Assembly (NCBI RefSeq): GCF_000245015.1
Contig: NZ_JH600070.1
Coordinates: 980,115 to 1,044,114, forward strand
Reading direction: 5' to 3'
Length of the DNA: 64,000 nucleotides
Source of the DNA: Beggiatoa alba B18LD
GTDB lineage: Bacteria; Pseudomonadota; Gammaproteobacteria; Beggiatoales; Beggiatoaceae
A program made the translations under genes and the position numbers. The notes below the pieces were generated by a model. It did not search any database. It was not told the DNA's origin and saw nothing but the letters and a program-made list of their open reading frames with translations. Each line of letters opens with the position of its first letter. Position 1 is the stretch's first letter. Below are positions 48,046 through 57,557 of this stretch, one piece after another.

Positions 48046-49707
48046 ATGCGTTATTTTTTTCAGTTTTTTCATTTAATTAAAATCTATCGTGTTATTGTTC
48101 GTTATGGGTTAGATGAGTTATTACTCTCAACGGAAATTTTGCGCCCTGTTCGAATTCTATTGTATCTCACGCCTGGTTTTTGGTTGCGAACTAAGAACTT
48201 GACTCGCGGTGCTCGTTTGCGTTTAGCCATGGAGGAGCTTGGCCCTATTTTTGTAAAATTTGGACAAATTCTATCGACACGCCGTGATTTATTGCCGAAT
48301 GACATCGCCTTAGAGTTAGCGCAATTGCAAGATAAGGTAAAGCCTTTTAATGGGGCGCAAGCTCGCGCAATTGTGGAACGGGCTTATAACAGCCCTATCG
48401 CTGAGGTTTTTGCCGAATTTAATACAGAACCAATTGCCGCAGCATCTATCGCCCAAGTTCATGCAGCACGGTTGCATAATGGTCGTGAAGTGGTGGTGAA
48501 AGTGGTACGACCGAATTTAGAAAAAGGTATTCGACGTGATGTCGACTTACTTTATCTTATCGCTCATTTAATCAATCGTTATTGGCTTGATGGGCGACGT
48601 TTGCGTCCGCATGAGGTTGTTGTTGAGTTTGAGAAGAATTTATATGCCGAATTAGATTTAATGCAAGAAGCAGCGAATTGTGCGCAGTTACGCCGTAATT
48701 TTCAGCAATCTAACTTATTGTATATTCCAGAAATTGAATGGGCTTATACGCAAACAAATGTGATGGTGATGGAGCGCATTCGCGGCTTGCCCATTAGTGA
48801 TATTGAGACAATGCGCCAATTAGGGGTTAATTTTAAATTTTTGGCGGAAACTGGGGTAGAAATCTTTTTTACGCAGGTTTTTAGAGATAATTTTTTTCAT
48901 GCAGATATGCATCCCGGTAATGTTTTTGTTGATGCGACTAATCCTAACCGTCCGCATTATATCGCCATCGATTTTGGAATTATGGGGACGTTGAGTGACC
49001 AAGATCAGCATTATTTAGCGGCGAATTTTTTAGCTTTTTTTAACCGTGATTATCGACGGGTTGCAGAATTACACGTTCATTCTGGTTGGGTGCCTGCGGG
49101 CACGCGGGTTGAAGAATTTGAAGGGGCAATTCGTAGTGTTTGTGAACCTATTTTCGACCGTCCGCTAAAAGATATTTCCTTTGGTTTATTACTGTTACGT
49201 TTATTCCAAACAGCGCGACGCTTTCAGATGGAAGTGCAACCACAATTAGTATTATTACAAAAAACCTTGTTGAATATTGAAGGCTTAGGACGGGAATTAT
49301 ATCCAGAATTGGATTTATGGAAAACGGCAAAGCCGTACTTAGAACGTTGGATGGATGAACGGGTGGGAATGCGGGCTTTTTTAAAAGGCATACAAAGCAA
49401 TTTGCCTTTTTGGGCTGAAAAAATGCCTGAAATGCCAATGTTAATTTATGAAAGTCTGGTACAACGCCAAGCAGAGCAGGAACAGGTGAAGCGTTTGATT
49501 GTGGAAGTTTCACAGTTACGTGAGCATCTGAGTCAACAGCATGAGCAAAAAATCTTGTTACAAACAGGTGGTATTTTTGTATTAGGTGGATGTGCGATTC
49601 TTGCCTTGCAACCTTTCTTGTTGTGGAACATGTCGTTATTAGGGGGATTATTAGGCATCGCGGGCAGTGGTTTTTTACTGTTGACGTGGGTACGTCGTTC
49701 TTCATAG
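48046..49707 (+). CDS. ubiB: Ubiquinone biosynthesis regulatory ATPase/kinase-like protein UbiB
   Basis: The ABC1/ADCK family signature motifs are present: KxGQ in [17 protein letters not shown], the Ala-rich loop [46 protein letters not shown] and [11 protein letters not shown]. Two C-terminal membrane helices ([36 protein letters not shown]) anchor it at the inner membrane. The family has ATPase rather than protein kinase activity. At 553 residues it is full length. It closes the ubi operon. Confidence 0.95.
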   Translation: MRYFFQFFHLIKIYRVIVRYGLDELLLSTEILRPVRILLYLTPGFWLRTKNLTRGARLRLAMEELGPIFVKFGQILSTRRDLLPNDIALELAQLQDKVKPFNGAQARAIVERAYNSPIAEVFAEFNTEPIAAASIAQVHAARLHNGREVVVKVVRPNLEKGIRRDVDLLYLIAHLINRYWLDGRRLRPHEVVVEFEKNLYAELDLMQEAANCAQLRRNFQQSNLLYIPEIEWAYTQTNVMVMERIRGLPISDIETMRQLGVNFKFLAETGVEIFFTQVFRDNFFHADMHPGNVFVDATNPNRPHYIAIDFGIMGTLSDQDQHYLAANFLAFFNRDYRRVAELHVHSGWVPAGTRVEEFEGAIRSVCEPIFDRPLKDISFGLLLLRLFQTARRFQMEVQPQLVLLQKTLLNIEGLGRELYPELDLWKTAKPYLERWMDERVGMRAFLKGIQSNLPFWAEKMPEMPMLIYESLVQRQAEQEQVKRLIVEVSQLREHLSQQHEQKILLQTGGIFVLGGCAILALQPFLLWNMSLLGGLLGIAGSGFLLLTWVRRSS

Positions 49708-49741
49708 CATTATTGTCTATCTATAGTTTTATGACATAGAT

Positions 49742-49819
49742 TATAGTAAACGCATTCTAAAACGATGCGGAGGACTGGCAGTCCTAAATTTAAATCACTT
49801 TAATGGTACGTTTACTATA
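49742..49819. repeat. 78-bp miniature element, copy 4 (one arm of the core lost)
   Basis: The ends TATAGTAAACG / TACGTTTACTATA match copies 1 and 3. The core keeps a single AGGACTGGCAGTCCT arm, making it 17 bp shorter. Both this copy and copy 3 are followed by TTTATTT. Confidence 0.8.
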
Positions 49820-49897
49820 TTTATTTATCATGACTAGCTATTTTTAGCTTATTTCTGTTAATGTTATCTCTATTCCGTTAATTTTGTATGGAGAATA

Positions 49898-50152
49898 ATG
49901 ATGGATGTACACATAGAACTTGGTGAGGAGCAAGAGCGACAACTCTATCTGTTTTTGCGACATAATCAGTTAAATTTATCTGATTTTCTTAAAAGTCTGA
50001 TTTTAGAGGAGCTAACCCGAGAAACATTAATCCATTCTCACCACTATGAATTTAATAGTGCTATCTTAAAACCGTTATATAAAGATGCTTTATTTAAGCC
50101 TGTAGGACGACGATTTAGGCAAAAGATACATGTGCGTTATCGGGATAAATAA
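49898..50152 (+). CDS. Small hypothetical protein with ribbon-helix-helix-like N-terminus
   Basis: GGAG precedes the ATG by seven bases. MMDVHIELGEEQERQLYLFL then NQLNLSDFLKSLILEELTRE reads like a beta strand plus two helices, as in ribbon-helix-helix DNA-binding antitoxins. The C-terminus is basic (VGRRFRQKIHVRYRDK). No toxin gene adjoins it. The gene sits alone between a miniature repeat and a bidirectional terminator. Family assignment is uncertain. Confidence 0.6.
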   Translation: MMDVHIELGEEQERQLYLFLRHNQLNLSDFLKSLILEELTRETLIHSHHYEFNSAILKPLYKDALFKPVGRRFRQKIHVRYRDK

Positions 50153-50201
50153 AAATTAATAAAAAAGATGAGAACGGGATATGATGGGGATTCAGAAAAA
50201 T

Positions 50202-50229
50202 AAAAAGGGCGATTGTTTCGCCCTTTTTT
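50202..50229. terminator. Bidirectional rho-independent terminator
   Basis: AAAAAGGGCGA pairs with TCGCCCTTTTT around a 5-base loop, between convergent genes, with A and T tracts on both sides. Confidence 0.88.
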
Positions 50230-50250
50230 CGTTATTGACTGGCTGGATGA

Positions 50251-51009
50251 TTAACTTTTGTGTGCTTCACCCACAACAACTTCAACCGCGCCTTGTTTAT
50301 CAACTTTCAAATTAACTTCTTCTAGTAAGCGATTCCGTTGCGCCCGTAAGTCTGCATCATCGGGATATTTTTTCAATAATGTTTCAAACTCAGTCACTGC
50401 GTCATACCAAAATCCTGCCGCCGCATAAATTAAAGGGCGTTGTTTTTCTGTGGCTTTTTCTAGCTTTTCTGCTAAATCAGCAGGTTTGTCTAAAATCATC
50501 AGCGTTCCAAAAGAAACAACATCATTAGCAGGGTTGCCAGTTGGAATAGAAACTGACCATTTATATTCTACATTGGGTTTTAAAGCTAATTTATGCGCTT
50601 CTAAACTTACGCCATAAATGCCTGCTTCTGCTTTAGCGAGTTGTGTCTGTAACAGGGGTTCATAATTGTTCCCTGCAATTTTTTGATCAACATAATCAAT
50701 GGTGATTTCTAATGGGGCATCGACGGTGTTGGATAATGACCAGTACAGGACAGGTTGAGTATGAATGCTGTAACCTGTGGTTGCTGGGGAAATCACTGCT
50801 AATGTTAAATTATCAGGGACATTTGCAATTTTAGCTGCACGTGTTCCCCCGCCAACTCGCCGAGTCGGTGCGCCTGCGGCTAAAGCGGGTTTGTACATTG
50901 GTACTGCTTCGTCTGCAACAACATCGCGCACGAGTTGTCCTTGTTCTGCCAGCAGACCTAGGCTTAAGCTGGCAACAGCACCCAGTAAAAGCATTCTTTT
51001 TGCTAACAT
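50251..51009 (-). CDS. DUF928 exported protein
   Basis: A signal sequence (LLLGAVASLSLGLLA) is followed by the DUF928 pattern: GAPTRRVGGGTRAAK, LTLAVISPATTGYSIHTQPV, LYWSLS, ITIDYVD, GIYGVSLEAHKLALKPNVEY and KWSVSIP. A C-terminal tetratricopeptide-like stretch (GFWYDAVTEFETLLKKYPDD) follows. DUF928 proteins of cyanobacteria and sulfur bacteria are periplasmic and of unknown function, often next to CHASE2 proteins, as here. AGGAG lies nine bases before the ATG. It is probably co-transcribed with the cyclase upstream (41 bp gap). Confidence 0.85.
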   Translation of the reverse strand: MLAKRMLLLGAVASLSLGLLAEQGQLVRDVVADEAVPMYKPALAAGAPTRRVGGGTRAAKIANVPDNLTLAVISPATTGYSIHTQPVLYWSLSNTVDAPLEITIDYVDQKIAGNNYEPLLQTQLAKAEAGIYGVSLEAHKLALKPNVEYKWSVSIPTGNPANDVVSFGTLMILDKPADLAEKLEKATEKQRPLIYAAAGFWYDAVTEFETLLKKYPDDADLRAQRNRLLEEVNLKVDKQGAVEVVVGEAHKS

Positions 51010-51050
51010 AATTAATTTCTCCTAAAGATCTTTATTGCGTTATAAGTAGT

Positions 51051-53042
51051 TTATGATGCATTTGTTAATTTGTCTTGTTGGCTTTTCTCTATTGACAAGG
51101 AATTAACACGTCCTATAACGCGATAGACAGTAATCATCATTTCTTTTCCTTTTAAATGAACCGCATCAACGCATTCTGTCTCAAAAAGATGATTAAGGTA
51201 ATTTAATGTCGATTCGCCAATTAAAATACGGCAAGCACTGTCTGCATCTATACTTTTATCAAAGCTTTCCAAGCGAGAGGCGGTGTTTACGGTATCTCCG
51301 ATGACGGTATATTCTTGGCGGTCAACCGCACCTAAACTTCCCGCAACCAATGGTCCTGTAAAAATACCGACTCGCATTCGAATTTGAGGCAGTCCATCTT
51401 CTTGCCATTTTTTTCTTAATGTTTCGATTTCTTCACGCATTTCTAATGCGCATTCGACGGCGTTAATGGCATCTTGGGCGATTTCATCCGTTGATTCTCG
51501 CGGAAATGGCACGCCAAATACTGCCATGATGGCATCACCAATGAATTTATTGACTTGTCCATCGTGTTTTTCAACGACTTTAACCATTGCCTCCATATAT
51601 TGGTTTAGCCAGTCCATCAGGGCTTGAGGTTCCATGCGTTCAGAAACAGTGGTGAAGTTTTGTAAGTCTGTGAATAAAACAGTTGCCGTTAAGCGTTGGG
51701 TGACTAATCGCCCAGCACTGAGATAGTGTTCACGTTGTCGCCAAATGGCTTCTGCAACGTCTTTTGAAACATGTTTCGAGAAAATTTGCATTAACATATC
51801 GCGGTTTTCTTTTTCACGCTGTGAGAGATAGCGGAACATGGTGAAATGTCCAAATATCCAGCCTAAAAGTGGCGCGACAAGTAACACCCAGATAAAGTAA
51901 ACAAAACAAATATAGGTGATGAGCATTAGCAGGATAGAACCGCTAATGAGCGATAGGCTTACTTTTGAATGACCATAAGTCCACAGGCAAAATAATGAGC
52001 CTGTAACTGTCCATATCCATATCCAAATAATTTCTTGCCATTCTGTCCAGCTAGACAAGGGGGGCGATTCGTGGAGTGCCATTTGTAACAGTTGGCTGGT
52101 GATGTAGCCATGAATCAATGCACCAGGGACACGTTGGTCGCCATCAATAAAACGGCTATAGGCAGGAAATAAAAAGTCGGGGGTGGCTTCAGCACGTACC
52201 CCAATAATGACAATTTTGTCTGTGAAGAAATGGGGGGAAAATTGGTGATTTAAAACATCAGCAAGGCTCATGCTATTAAATTGAGCAAGCGCAAATGGGT
52301 ACGTTAGCATAATCTGCCAGCCAAGCGTATCGCCATCAACATAGCCACCGTAGTTAGGAGAGAGCGGCACTAAGCGTGTGCCGTTAATCATTAAGACGCT
52401 GGGGTCATCAGGGTCGCCTTCGGTATAAATCCCTTGCTTTGCGAGATAATAGCGAGCAAGTTTCATACTGAATGCTTCGTGTAATTCGCCCGCTTCATCA
52501 ACGAGATATAATAATCCTCGTCGTACAATCCCGCCAGAATCAATCGGTAAGTCATTAAAAGCGACTTGGTCTGTATTGCGTAAAATCGGTGGGGGGTCAA
52601 CATGTACCCCTTGCTCATTTTTATATTTTTTAATCGCAATAATATTTTTATTATCTTTGAACAGTGTTTGTAAGCGTTCATAATCTATCCCTTTTTCATA
52701 AGGGACGGGTAAATCACGATAAATATCTAAACCTAAAACACGAGGTTGTTCTTCTATGATAATGCTCAATGCGTCGGCTAATTGTTTATCAGGAATAGGC
52801 CAACCCCAATTACGCTGATCGTCATCCGTCAGCCAAACAATGGTAATTCGCGGGTCGGCGGGCTTTTCAGCGGTTTTATTAATCGTTGCTCGTGTCCACA
52901 ACATGAAATCATAATAATACAACTCTAATGCTTGCAATCCACCTGCAAAACGTACAACCAGCAAAAGCAAAAAAACCGCGTGTCCAATTAATACGGTTGT
53001 AAGCAGGGGTCTTTTTGTGAGCGTATTTAGATTTGTTATCAT
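51051..53042 (-). CDS. CHASE2-domain membrane adenylate cyclase (class III)
   Basis: After an N-terminal helix (PLLTTVLIGHAVFLLLLVVR) comes an extracellular CHASE2 domain (YDFMLWTRAT, ITIVWLTDDDQRNWGWPIPD, FTDKIVIIGVRAEATPDFLF). Three closely spaced membrane helices follow, then a class III cyclase domain. That domain shows both metal Asp residues (VLFTDLQNFT, KFIGDAIMAVFG), the purine-selecting Lys in NKFIGD, and EYTVIGDTVNTASRLES, which favours ATP over GTP. It would make cAMP on sensing an external signal; the cNMP-binding protein at 3 kb is a possible reader. The ATG at 53042 is chosen, the frame extending to a TTG seven codons earlier. Confidence 0.9.
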   Translation of the reverse strand: MITNLNTLTKRPLLTTVLIGHAVFLLLLVVRFAGGLQALELYYYDFMLWTRATINKTAEKPADPRITIVWLTDDDQRNWGWPIPDKQLADALSIIIEEQPRVLGLDIYRDLPVPYEKGIDYERLQTLFKDNKNIIAIKKYKNEQGVHVDPPPILRNTDQVAFNDLPIDSGGIVRRGLLYLVDEAGELHEAFSMKLARYYLAKQGIYTEGDPDDPSVLMINGTRLVPLSPNYGGYVDGDTLGWQIMLTYPFALAQFNSMSLADVLNHQFSPHFFTDKIVIIGVRAEATPDFLFPAYSRFIDGDQRVPGALIHGYITSQLLQMALHESPPLSSWTEWQEIIWIWIWTVTGSLFCLWTYGHSKVSLSLISGSILLMLITYICFVYFIWVLLVAPLLGWIFGHFTMFRYLSQREKENRDMLMQIFSKHVSKDVAEAIWRQREHYLSAGRLVTQRLTATVLFTDLQNFTTVSERMEPQALMDWLNQYMEAMVKVVEKHDGQVNKFIGDAIMAVFGVPFPRESTDEIAQDAINAVECALEMREEIETLRKKWQEDGLPQIRMRVGIFTGPLVAGSLGAVDRQEYTVIGDTVNTASRLESFDKSIDADSACRILIGESTLNYLNHLFETECVDAVHLKGKEMMITVYRVIGRVNSLSIEKSQQDKLTNAS

Positions 53043-53242
53043 CGCAATTGAAAGACGATGCAAAGGGGAATATTTAAATTGCTAAGGTGTGATGCCTAAC
53101 AAGCACGAATCATGCTGGAAATGAAGAGATAGGTGATCTCAAAGCATTACTGACTCAATCAATCTACATACTATCACAGTTACAGAGTAAGGCTGTAATT
53201 AACGATTGATTAGCGATGAGAATAAAACGAATATTTTAAGGA

Positions 53243-53327
53243 TGGTGCCGATGGCCGGACTCGAACCGGCACAGCATGAGCCACCACCACCTCAAGATGG
53301 CGTGTCTACCAATTCCACCACATCGGC
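53243..53327 (-). tRNA. tRNA-Leu (anticodon GAG)
   Basis: On the minus strand the acceptor GCCGATG pairs with CATCGGC, followed by A and an encoded CCA. The D-arm is TGGTGGAATTGGTAGACA, the anticodon stem CCATC/GGTGG holds the loop TTGAGGT with anticodon GAG, and a long variable arm (TGGCTCATGCTGT region) marks a class II tRNA. The T arm reads GCCGGTTCGAGTCCGGC. Confidence 0.96.
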
Positions 53328-53460
53328 ATTTATTAAGGTAAGATTTTTACAGGTCTGAATTAGACCAAACTAAAGCGATAACTATAACAAGAATGAAGGT
53401 GTTTGTATAGTGCTTTTACAGGGTTTAAAAGCCTGCAAAGCGTATTTTATCACGTACAAT

Positions 53461-54105
53461 TTACCGCTCTTCTGAAGGCAATACGTCTGTTTCGGCACGT
53501 CCTGCTTGTATCCATTCCTGCATCGCAGGCAATGCAAGCAAGGTATTCAAATAAGCTCGTTCTGTTGTCGCAAGTGGTATTTCATAAATATGAAACCGAA
53601 TTGCAACAGGTGCATACATTGCATCTGCTAGGCTGAAATCACCAAATAAGAAATTGCCTTGTTGCCCATATAATGTGCGATATGTCCGCCAGATTTCACA
53701 AATACGTTGCACATCACGTTTTGCAAGCGGATTAATGCTAACAGCCCCTTTATCATAGGCACAATTTAAAGGGAGTTCTTTGCGCAATTCTGCAAACCCT
53801 GAATGCATCTCAGCACTGATAGCACGTGCTTGTGCGCGTGCATAAATATCACTAGGTAGCCCTTTTCCCGCTAAATGAACCTCGTTTAAATATTCACAAA
53901 TAGCTAACGAATCCCAAATAATACAGTCATTGTCATGCAAAACAGGTACTTTACCAGCAGGGGAATATGTTGGAATTTGTTCATCAAATGCAGAGGTATA
54001 AATCGGTAAACGGATTTCTTCAAAGGGAATGTTAAAATAACGCGCAAATAGCCAAGCGCGTAAAGACCAGCCCGAGTATTTTTTATTACCAATGATTAAA
54101 CGCAT
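53461..54105 (-). CDS. Glutathione S-transferase family protein
   Basis: The N-terminal thioredoxin-like domain shows LIIGNKKYSGWSLRAWLFAR and SPAGKVPVLHDND, then WDSLAICEYLNE (cis-Pro and Glu-Ser-type glutathione site). An all-helical C-terminal domain follows (ARAISAEMHSGFAELRKELP, LFGDFSLADAMYAPV). It resembles the YfcF/Gst-like subgroup in which Ser begins helix 1 (SGWS). The substrate is unknown. It is divergent from the small protein gene at 54.2 kb. Confidence 0.88.
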   Translation of the reverse strand: MRLIIGNKKYSGWSLRAWLFARYFNIPFEEIRLPIYTSAFDEQIPTYSPAGKVPVLHDNDCIIWDSLAICEYLNEVHLAGKGLPSDIYARAQARAISAEMHSGFAELRKELPLNCAYDKGAVSINPLAKRDVQRICEIWRTYRTLYGQQGNFLFGDFSLADAMYAPVAIRFHIYEIPLATTERAYLNTLLALPAMQEWIQAGRAETDVLPSEER

Positions 54106-54200
54106 ATAGAGAACCTTATGGTATAAAGTGCTTATTGTGTGTAATTTAAATAACGCAATGATTGCAGGAAATGGAAATTAACGGAGTAGGTATTGTTATT

Positions 54201-54596
54201 ATGTCTCAAATGGACACAATTTTATTAGAAAAATTATTAGCATTGCTCACAGAAAAGGATTCTTTAAAAGCAGTGCATTCCTATTTACAAGCACAGTCTG
54301 TTAAAGCCAACAATGACCCCGTTGAACAGGCTTTGTTAGACAAAATTAATCAGGTTTTACCCCATGCAGAACCTGCACTCGTATTTTTACGTAATATCTA
54401 TAACCCTGAATTACCTGATGTATTGGAAAAAATTCCGCCACATCCCCAACTCAGCAAAGTTGAATTATATCAACAACAACAAGTCTGGTTACAAGATAAA
54501 GTGCTTGGCGAACCGCAAGAAACTAAAATCTGGACAGTCAATGAACTGAAAGAATTAGGTTTTGTTGGTGTCTATGGACAAGGCAATGCAGAATAA
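54201..54596 (+). CDS. Hypothetical helical protein upstream of glmU
   Basis: The 131-residue product begins MSQMDTILLEKLLALLTEKD and is mostly helical, with ALVFLRNIYNPELPDVLEKI, QQQQVWLQDKVLGEPQE and a C-terminal WTVNELKELGFVGVYGQGN. I do not recognise the family. The ATG at 54201 has GGAGTAGG ten bases upstream; the frame runs 13 codons further to a TTG. It lies 57 bases ahead of glmU and is probably co-transcribed with it. Confidence 0.6.
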   Translation: MSQMDTILLEKLLALLTEKDSLKAVHSYLQAQSVKANNDPVEQALLDKINQVLPHAEPALVFLRNIYNPELPDVLEKIPPHPQLSKVELYQQQQVWLQDKVLGEPQETKIWTVNELKELGFVGVYGQGNAE

Positions 54597-54653
54597 AGCC
54601 GTTGATTTACCTGTTTTTATGTCTTTTTTCTATCAATTGAGTTCATTCCATTC

Positions 54654-56030
54654 ATGACGACAACTCCCGATTCACTTGCATTGGTGATTCTTGCCGCAGG
54701 GCAGGGTAAGCGGATGTATTCTGACTTGCCTAAAGTGCTACATCAGCTTGCTGATAAACCATTGTTACAGCACGTATTAGAAACCGCTTACCAGCTACAA
54801 CCGCAACAATTGTATTTAGTCTATGGTCATGGCGGTACGCAATTAAAAACTGCCTTTGCACAAGCTCCTGTTACGTGGGTAGAACAAGCGCAACAACTTG
54901 GTACAGGTCATGCCGTCGCACAAGTCTTGCCCTATCTAACAAATCAACAAAGACTATTAGTGCTATATGGCGATGTTCCCTTAATTCCTGCACAAACATT
55001 ACTAAACCTATGTGAAAAAACCCCACCTGAACAAGTTGGCGTTTTAACCATGACCGTCGACAACCCCCATGGTTATGGGCGCATCGTGCGTGATACATCG
55101 GGCAAAGTCTGTAAAATCATTGAAGAAAAAGACGCAGACGAGACAATTAAAGCCATCCGCGAAATCAATACGGGAATTATGTTAATTCCTATCAACCCAT
55201 TACGGAAATGGTTGCAACAACTCACCAACCACAATGCCCAAGGCGAATATTATCTAACGGATATTATTGCCTTAGCGGTACAAGAGGCTGTCGGTATTAC
55301 CACACATGCACCCGCACATGAATATGATGTGTTAGGCGTTAATGACCGTTTACAACTAGCGACCTTAGAACGCTACTATCAACAGCAACAAGTCACCCAA
55401 TTAATGCAACAAGGCTTAAGCGTGCGAGACCCTGCACGCTTAGATATTCGTGGACAAGTCAACATTGGGCGGGATGTCTGCGTAGATATCAATGTGATTT
55501 TTGAAGGCACGGTTAAACTGGGTAATCGTGTTAAAATTGGTGCGCACTGCGTTCTAAAAGATGTTGATATTGCTGACGATGTAGAGATTCGCTCACATTG
55601 CGTTTTAGAATCATGCGCCATCGGTGCTGGGAGTCTGATTGGCCCTTTTGCCCGCTTACGCCCTGAAACCGTTTTAGCGGAGCAAGTACATATTGGCAAC
55701 TTTGTAGAAGTGAAAAAAACAACCGTTGGTACAGGCTCAAAAATCAACCACTTAAGCTATATCGGTGACAGTGAAATTGGCGCACAAGTCAATATCGGTG
55801 CAGGCACAATTACCTGTAATTATGATGGCGTGAATAAATTTAAAACCGTGATTGAAGATAATGCCTTTATTGGCTCAGACACGCAACTTGTCGCCCCTGT
55901 TCGCGTTGCTAAAGGCGCGACCATCGGCGCAGGCTCAACCGTTGTCCGCGACACCCCCGCCGATAAACTAACCTTAAGTCGAGCGCAACAGGTCACAATA
56001 GAACACTGGCAACGCCCCATTAAAAAATAA
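54654..56030 (+). CDS. glmU: Bifunctional GlcNAc-1-P uridyltransferase / glucosamine-1-P acetyltransferase GlmU
   Basis: GlmU makes UDP-GlcNAc for peptidoglycan and LPS. The N-terminal pyrophosphorylase domain shows LAAGQGKRMYSDLPKVLH, LGTGHAVAQVLP, LYGDVPLI and EINTGIM. The C-terminal left-handed beta helix (VNIGRDVCVDINVIFEGTVK to GATIGAGSTVVRDTPADKL) carries the acetyltransferase with GNFVEVKKTTVG and NYDGVNKFKT. At 458 residues it is standard. Confidence 0.96.
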   Translation: MTTTPDSLALVILAAGQGKRMYSDLPKVLHQLADKPLLQHVLETAYQLQPQQLYLVYGHGGTQLKTAFAQAPVTWVEQAQQLGTGHAVAQVLPYLTNQQRLLVLYGDVPLIPAQTLLNLCEKTPPEQVGVLTMTVDNPHGYGRIVRDTSGKVCKIIEEKDADETIKAIREINTGIMLIPINPLRKWLQQLTNHNAQGEYYLTDIIALAVQEAVGITTHAPAHEYDVLGVNDRLQLATLERYYQQQQVTQLMQQGLSVRDPARLDIRGQVNIGRDVCVDINVIFEGTVKLGNRVKIGAHCVLKDVDIADDVEIRSHCVLESCAIGAGSLIGPFARLRPETVLAEQVHIGNFVEVKKTTVGTGSKINHLSYIGDSEIGAQVNIGAGTITCNYDGVNKFKTVIEDNAFIGSDTQLVAPVRVAKGATIGAGSTVVRDTPADKLTLSRAQQVTIEHWQRPIKK

Positions 56031-56088
56031 ACGCCTGTTTAATTTAAATGCCGTGAATATACTTTTAAAATTCAACGGCTAAGTGAAA

Positions 56089-56148
56089 ACTGGCAGTCCT
56101 CACAGGACTGCCAGTTCTTCATATTGTTTTATAGTGCGTTTACGATAA
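56089..56148 (+). repeat. Degenerate miniature element forming the glmU terminator
   Basis: ACTGGCAGTCCT and AGGACTGCCAGT form a perfect 12-bp stem around CAC (56089-56115). A decayed right end (TTTATAGTGCGTTTACGATA) follows. It lies 58 bases after the glmU stop; with TTCTTCATATTGTTTT following, it may terminate transcription. Confidence 0.65.
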
Positions 56149-56191
56149 CCTGTTTAAAAGAAACTCGCAGAACTCAAGTTCACTGCTCAGG

Positions 56192-57133
56192 TTAAAAATT
56201 TAAAACAAACCATTGTGGGGTTTTCAGTTTCCGCATGATTTTTTGCACATGCTTATCTTTTTGCAAAAATAACGGCATGTTCTCCGTTTGTTGAAAACAA
56301 AAACGACGCGGTAAGGTGGTGTATAAAGAACGAGGTGGAGAACAGTTTTTTAACTGACACCCCGTTGTATAGTCATGATAATAAATTGTTTTAATCCCCA
56401 ACTCATCCCGAATATAAGTGATAGCAGCAGTCAACATCGCTTCATCCCATAATTCTTCGTAAGGTTTTAAAACATCCTCTAAATAAGTGCGCAAATCCTG
56501 CTTACTGCTTTTAATGCTCTGCGGACGTGTACGCCCTGCTTTCTCTTCACTCCATGATACGGATTCAAACATATCATGCGCCCGTTTAATCCAATCGGAC
56601 TGAATTTCTTCAATGAGAGCTTCATTGGTTGCAAAATCAATATCGATTCTTGCCCACGCCAATGTCTCACGAAATAATCCCTCAGCAGTTGCGCGATGTA
56701 AGCTAGGATGCGAATAGTAGTTAAAAGCAGCGTTGCGGGTAGGTTGTACTAAACGTTCATAGGGTTTTGCATGTTGGTTTGAAAAATTCAATTGCAAAAC
56801 AAGATTATATCCACTACGGGAAGTTTGTTGCCACCGATGAGAGCCACCGCCCCATGTACCGAGCGTTAATAAAAAGGCATATAGTGGCTGAAATTGAGCT
56901 AACGCAAGCAAATCGCGGGATAAAACACCGTTTCCTGCTTGTGCTAAAAGCGGTTTTACAAAAGGTTTATTGAGTAAACGCGCATAAGGCGTTTGTTTGA
57001 GGTCGGCAATTTTTTTGCCTGTTCCAACTGCATACTCTAACAGGCGAATAGCATAGCTATCTTTTCCATAGCTAAAGTGATTTTTACCTTGAACCATGCA
57101 AGCAAGGGTTTCATCCAGTAATTTCTTATCCAT
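56192..57133 (-). CDS. EIQSDW-motif protein of unknown function; apparent frameshift at the 5' end
   Basis: The body (from MDKKLLDETLACMVQGKNHF) contains LLNKPFVKPLLAQ, TWGGGSHRWQQTSR, and IEEIQSDWIKRAHDMFESVS. The EIQSDW block is a hallmark of a domain found in phage and plasmid polyvalent proteins and is normally followed, as here, by YEELWDEAMLTAAITYIRDE and a helix-strand unit (GIKTIYYHDY). The function is unknown. No ribosome site precedes 57133. A well-placed GGAG and ATG at 57264 open another frame that reads MQRLFIPPTSRKLVKSIAIY and runs into this gene out of phase, which suggests a one-base shift near 57130-57190. Confidence 0.6.
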   Translation of the reverse strand: MDKKLLDETLACMVQGKNHFSYGKDSYAIRLLEYAVGTGKKIADLKQTPYARLLNKPFVKPLLAQAGNGVLSRDLLALAQFQPLYAFLLTLGTWGGGSHRWQQTSRSGYNLVLQLNFSNQHAKPYERLVQPTRNAAFNYYSHPSLHRATAEGLFRETLAWARIDIDFATNEALIEEIQSDWIKRAHDMFESVSWSEEKAGRTRPQSIKSSKQDLRTYLEDVLKPYEELWDEAMLTAAITYIRDELGIKTIYYHDYTTGCQLKNCSPPRSLYTTLPRRFCFQQTENMPLFLQKDKHVQKIMRKLKTPQWFVLNF

Positions 57134-57272
57134 ACAAAGTCTTTTTCTAATAAGTAATGATGTCGCTTTCGAAATGCCAACGATTTCCAACGTAAACTTT
57201 TCGGGTAGATGGCGATGGATTTGACAAGTTTTCTGCTTGTTGGGGGGATAAAAAGTCGTTGCATGATAAACA

Positions 57273-57276
57273 CTCC
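57273..57276 (-). promoter_or_regulatory. Ribosome site of the out-of-phase 5' frame before the EIQSDW gene
   Basis: GGAG on the minus strand stands eight bases before the ATG at 57264. It is the only good ribosome site upstream of the EIQSDW gene, yet that ATG is not in the gene's main frame. Confidence 0.5.
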
Positions 57277-57557
57277 TAATTAAAGAGAAATAAGAAAAAA
57301 GTGAGTCTTAAAAACTCAGCAAAATTAAGCCTAGTTGAAATTTATCAGATTGCAATAAAGTCTTTAGCTATAACGCGGTTTATACCCACTAATAAAAAGA
57401 CAGGATAAATTTTAAAAATCTAGTAAATCCTTTAGATTAAAATACCTTATAAATTTGATAGATAACAATGCTACAATCCTCCGTTTATAAAGAAATTCTT
57501 AAGCTCAATTCATTTAGTTAAGAATCTTTTAATAACATCAACAATGGAGATTTGATA

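Noticed and set aside
49148..49705. 185-codon minus-strand frame inside ubiB
   Set aside because: It lies wholly opposite a well-supported gene with all family motifs, and the product has no coherent pattern.
53403..53636. 77-codon plus-strand frame beside the tRNA-Leu gene
   Set aside because: It overlaps the 3' part of the GST gene on the other strand and has no ribosome site.
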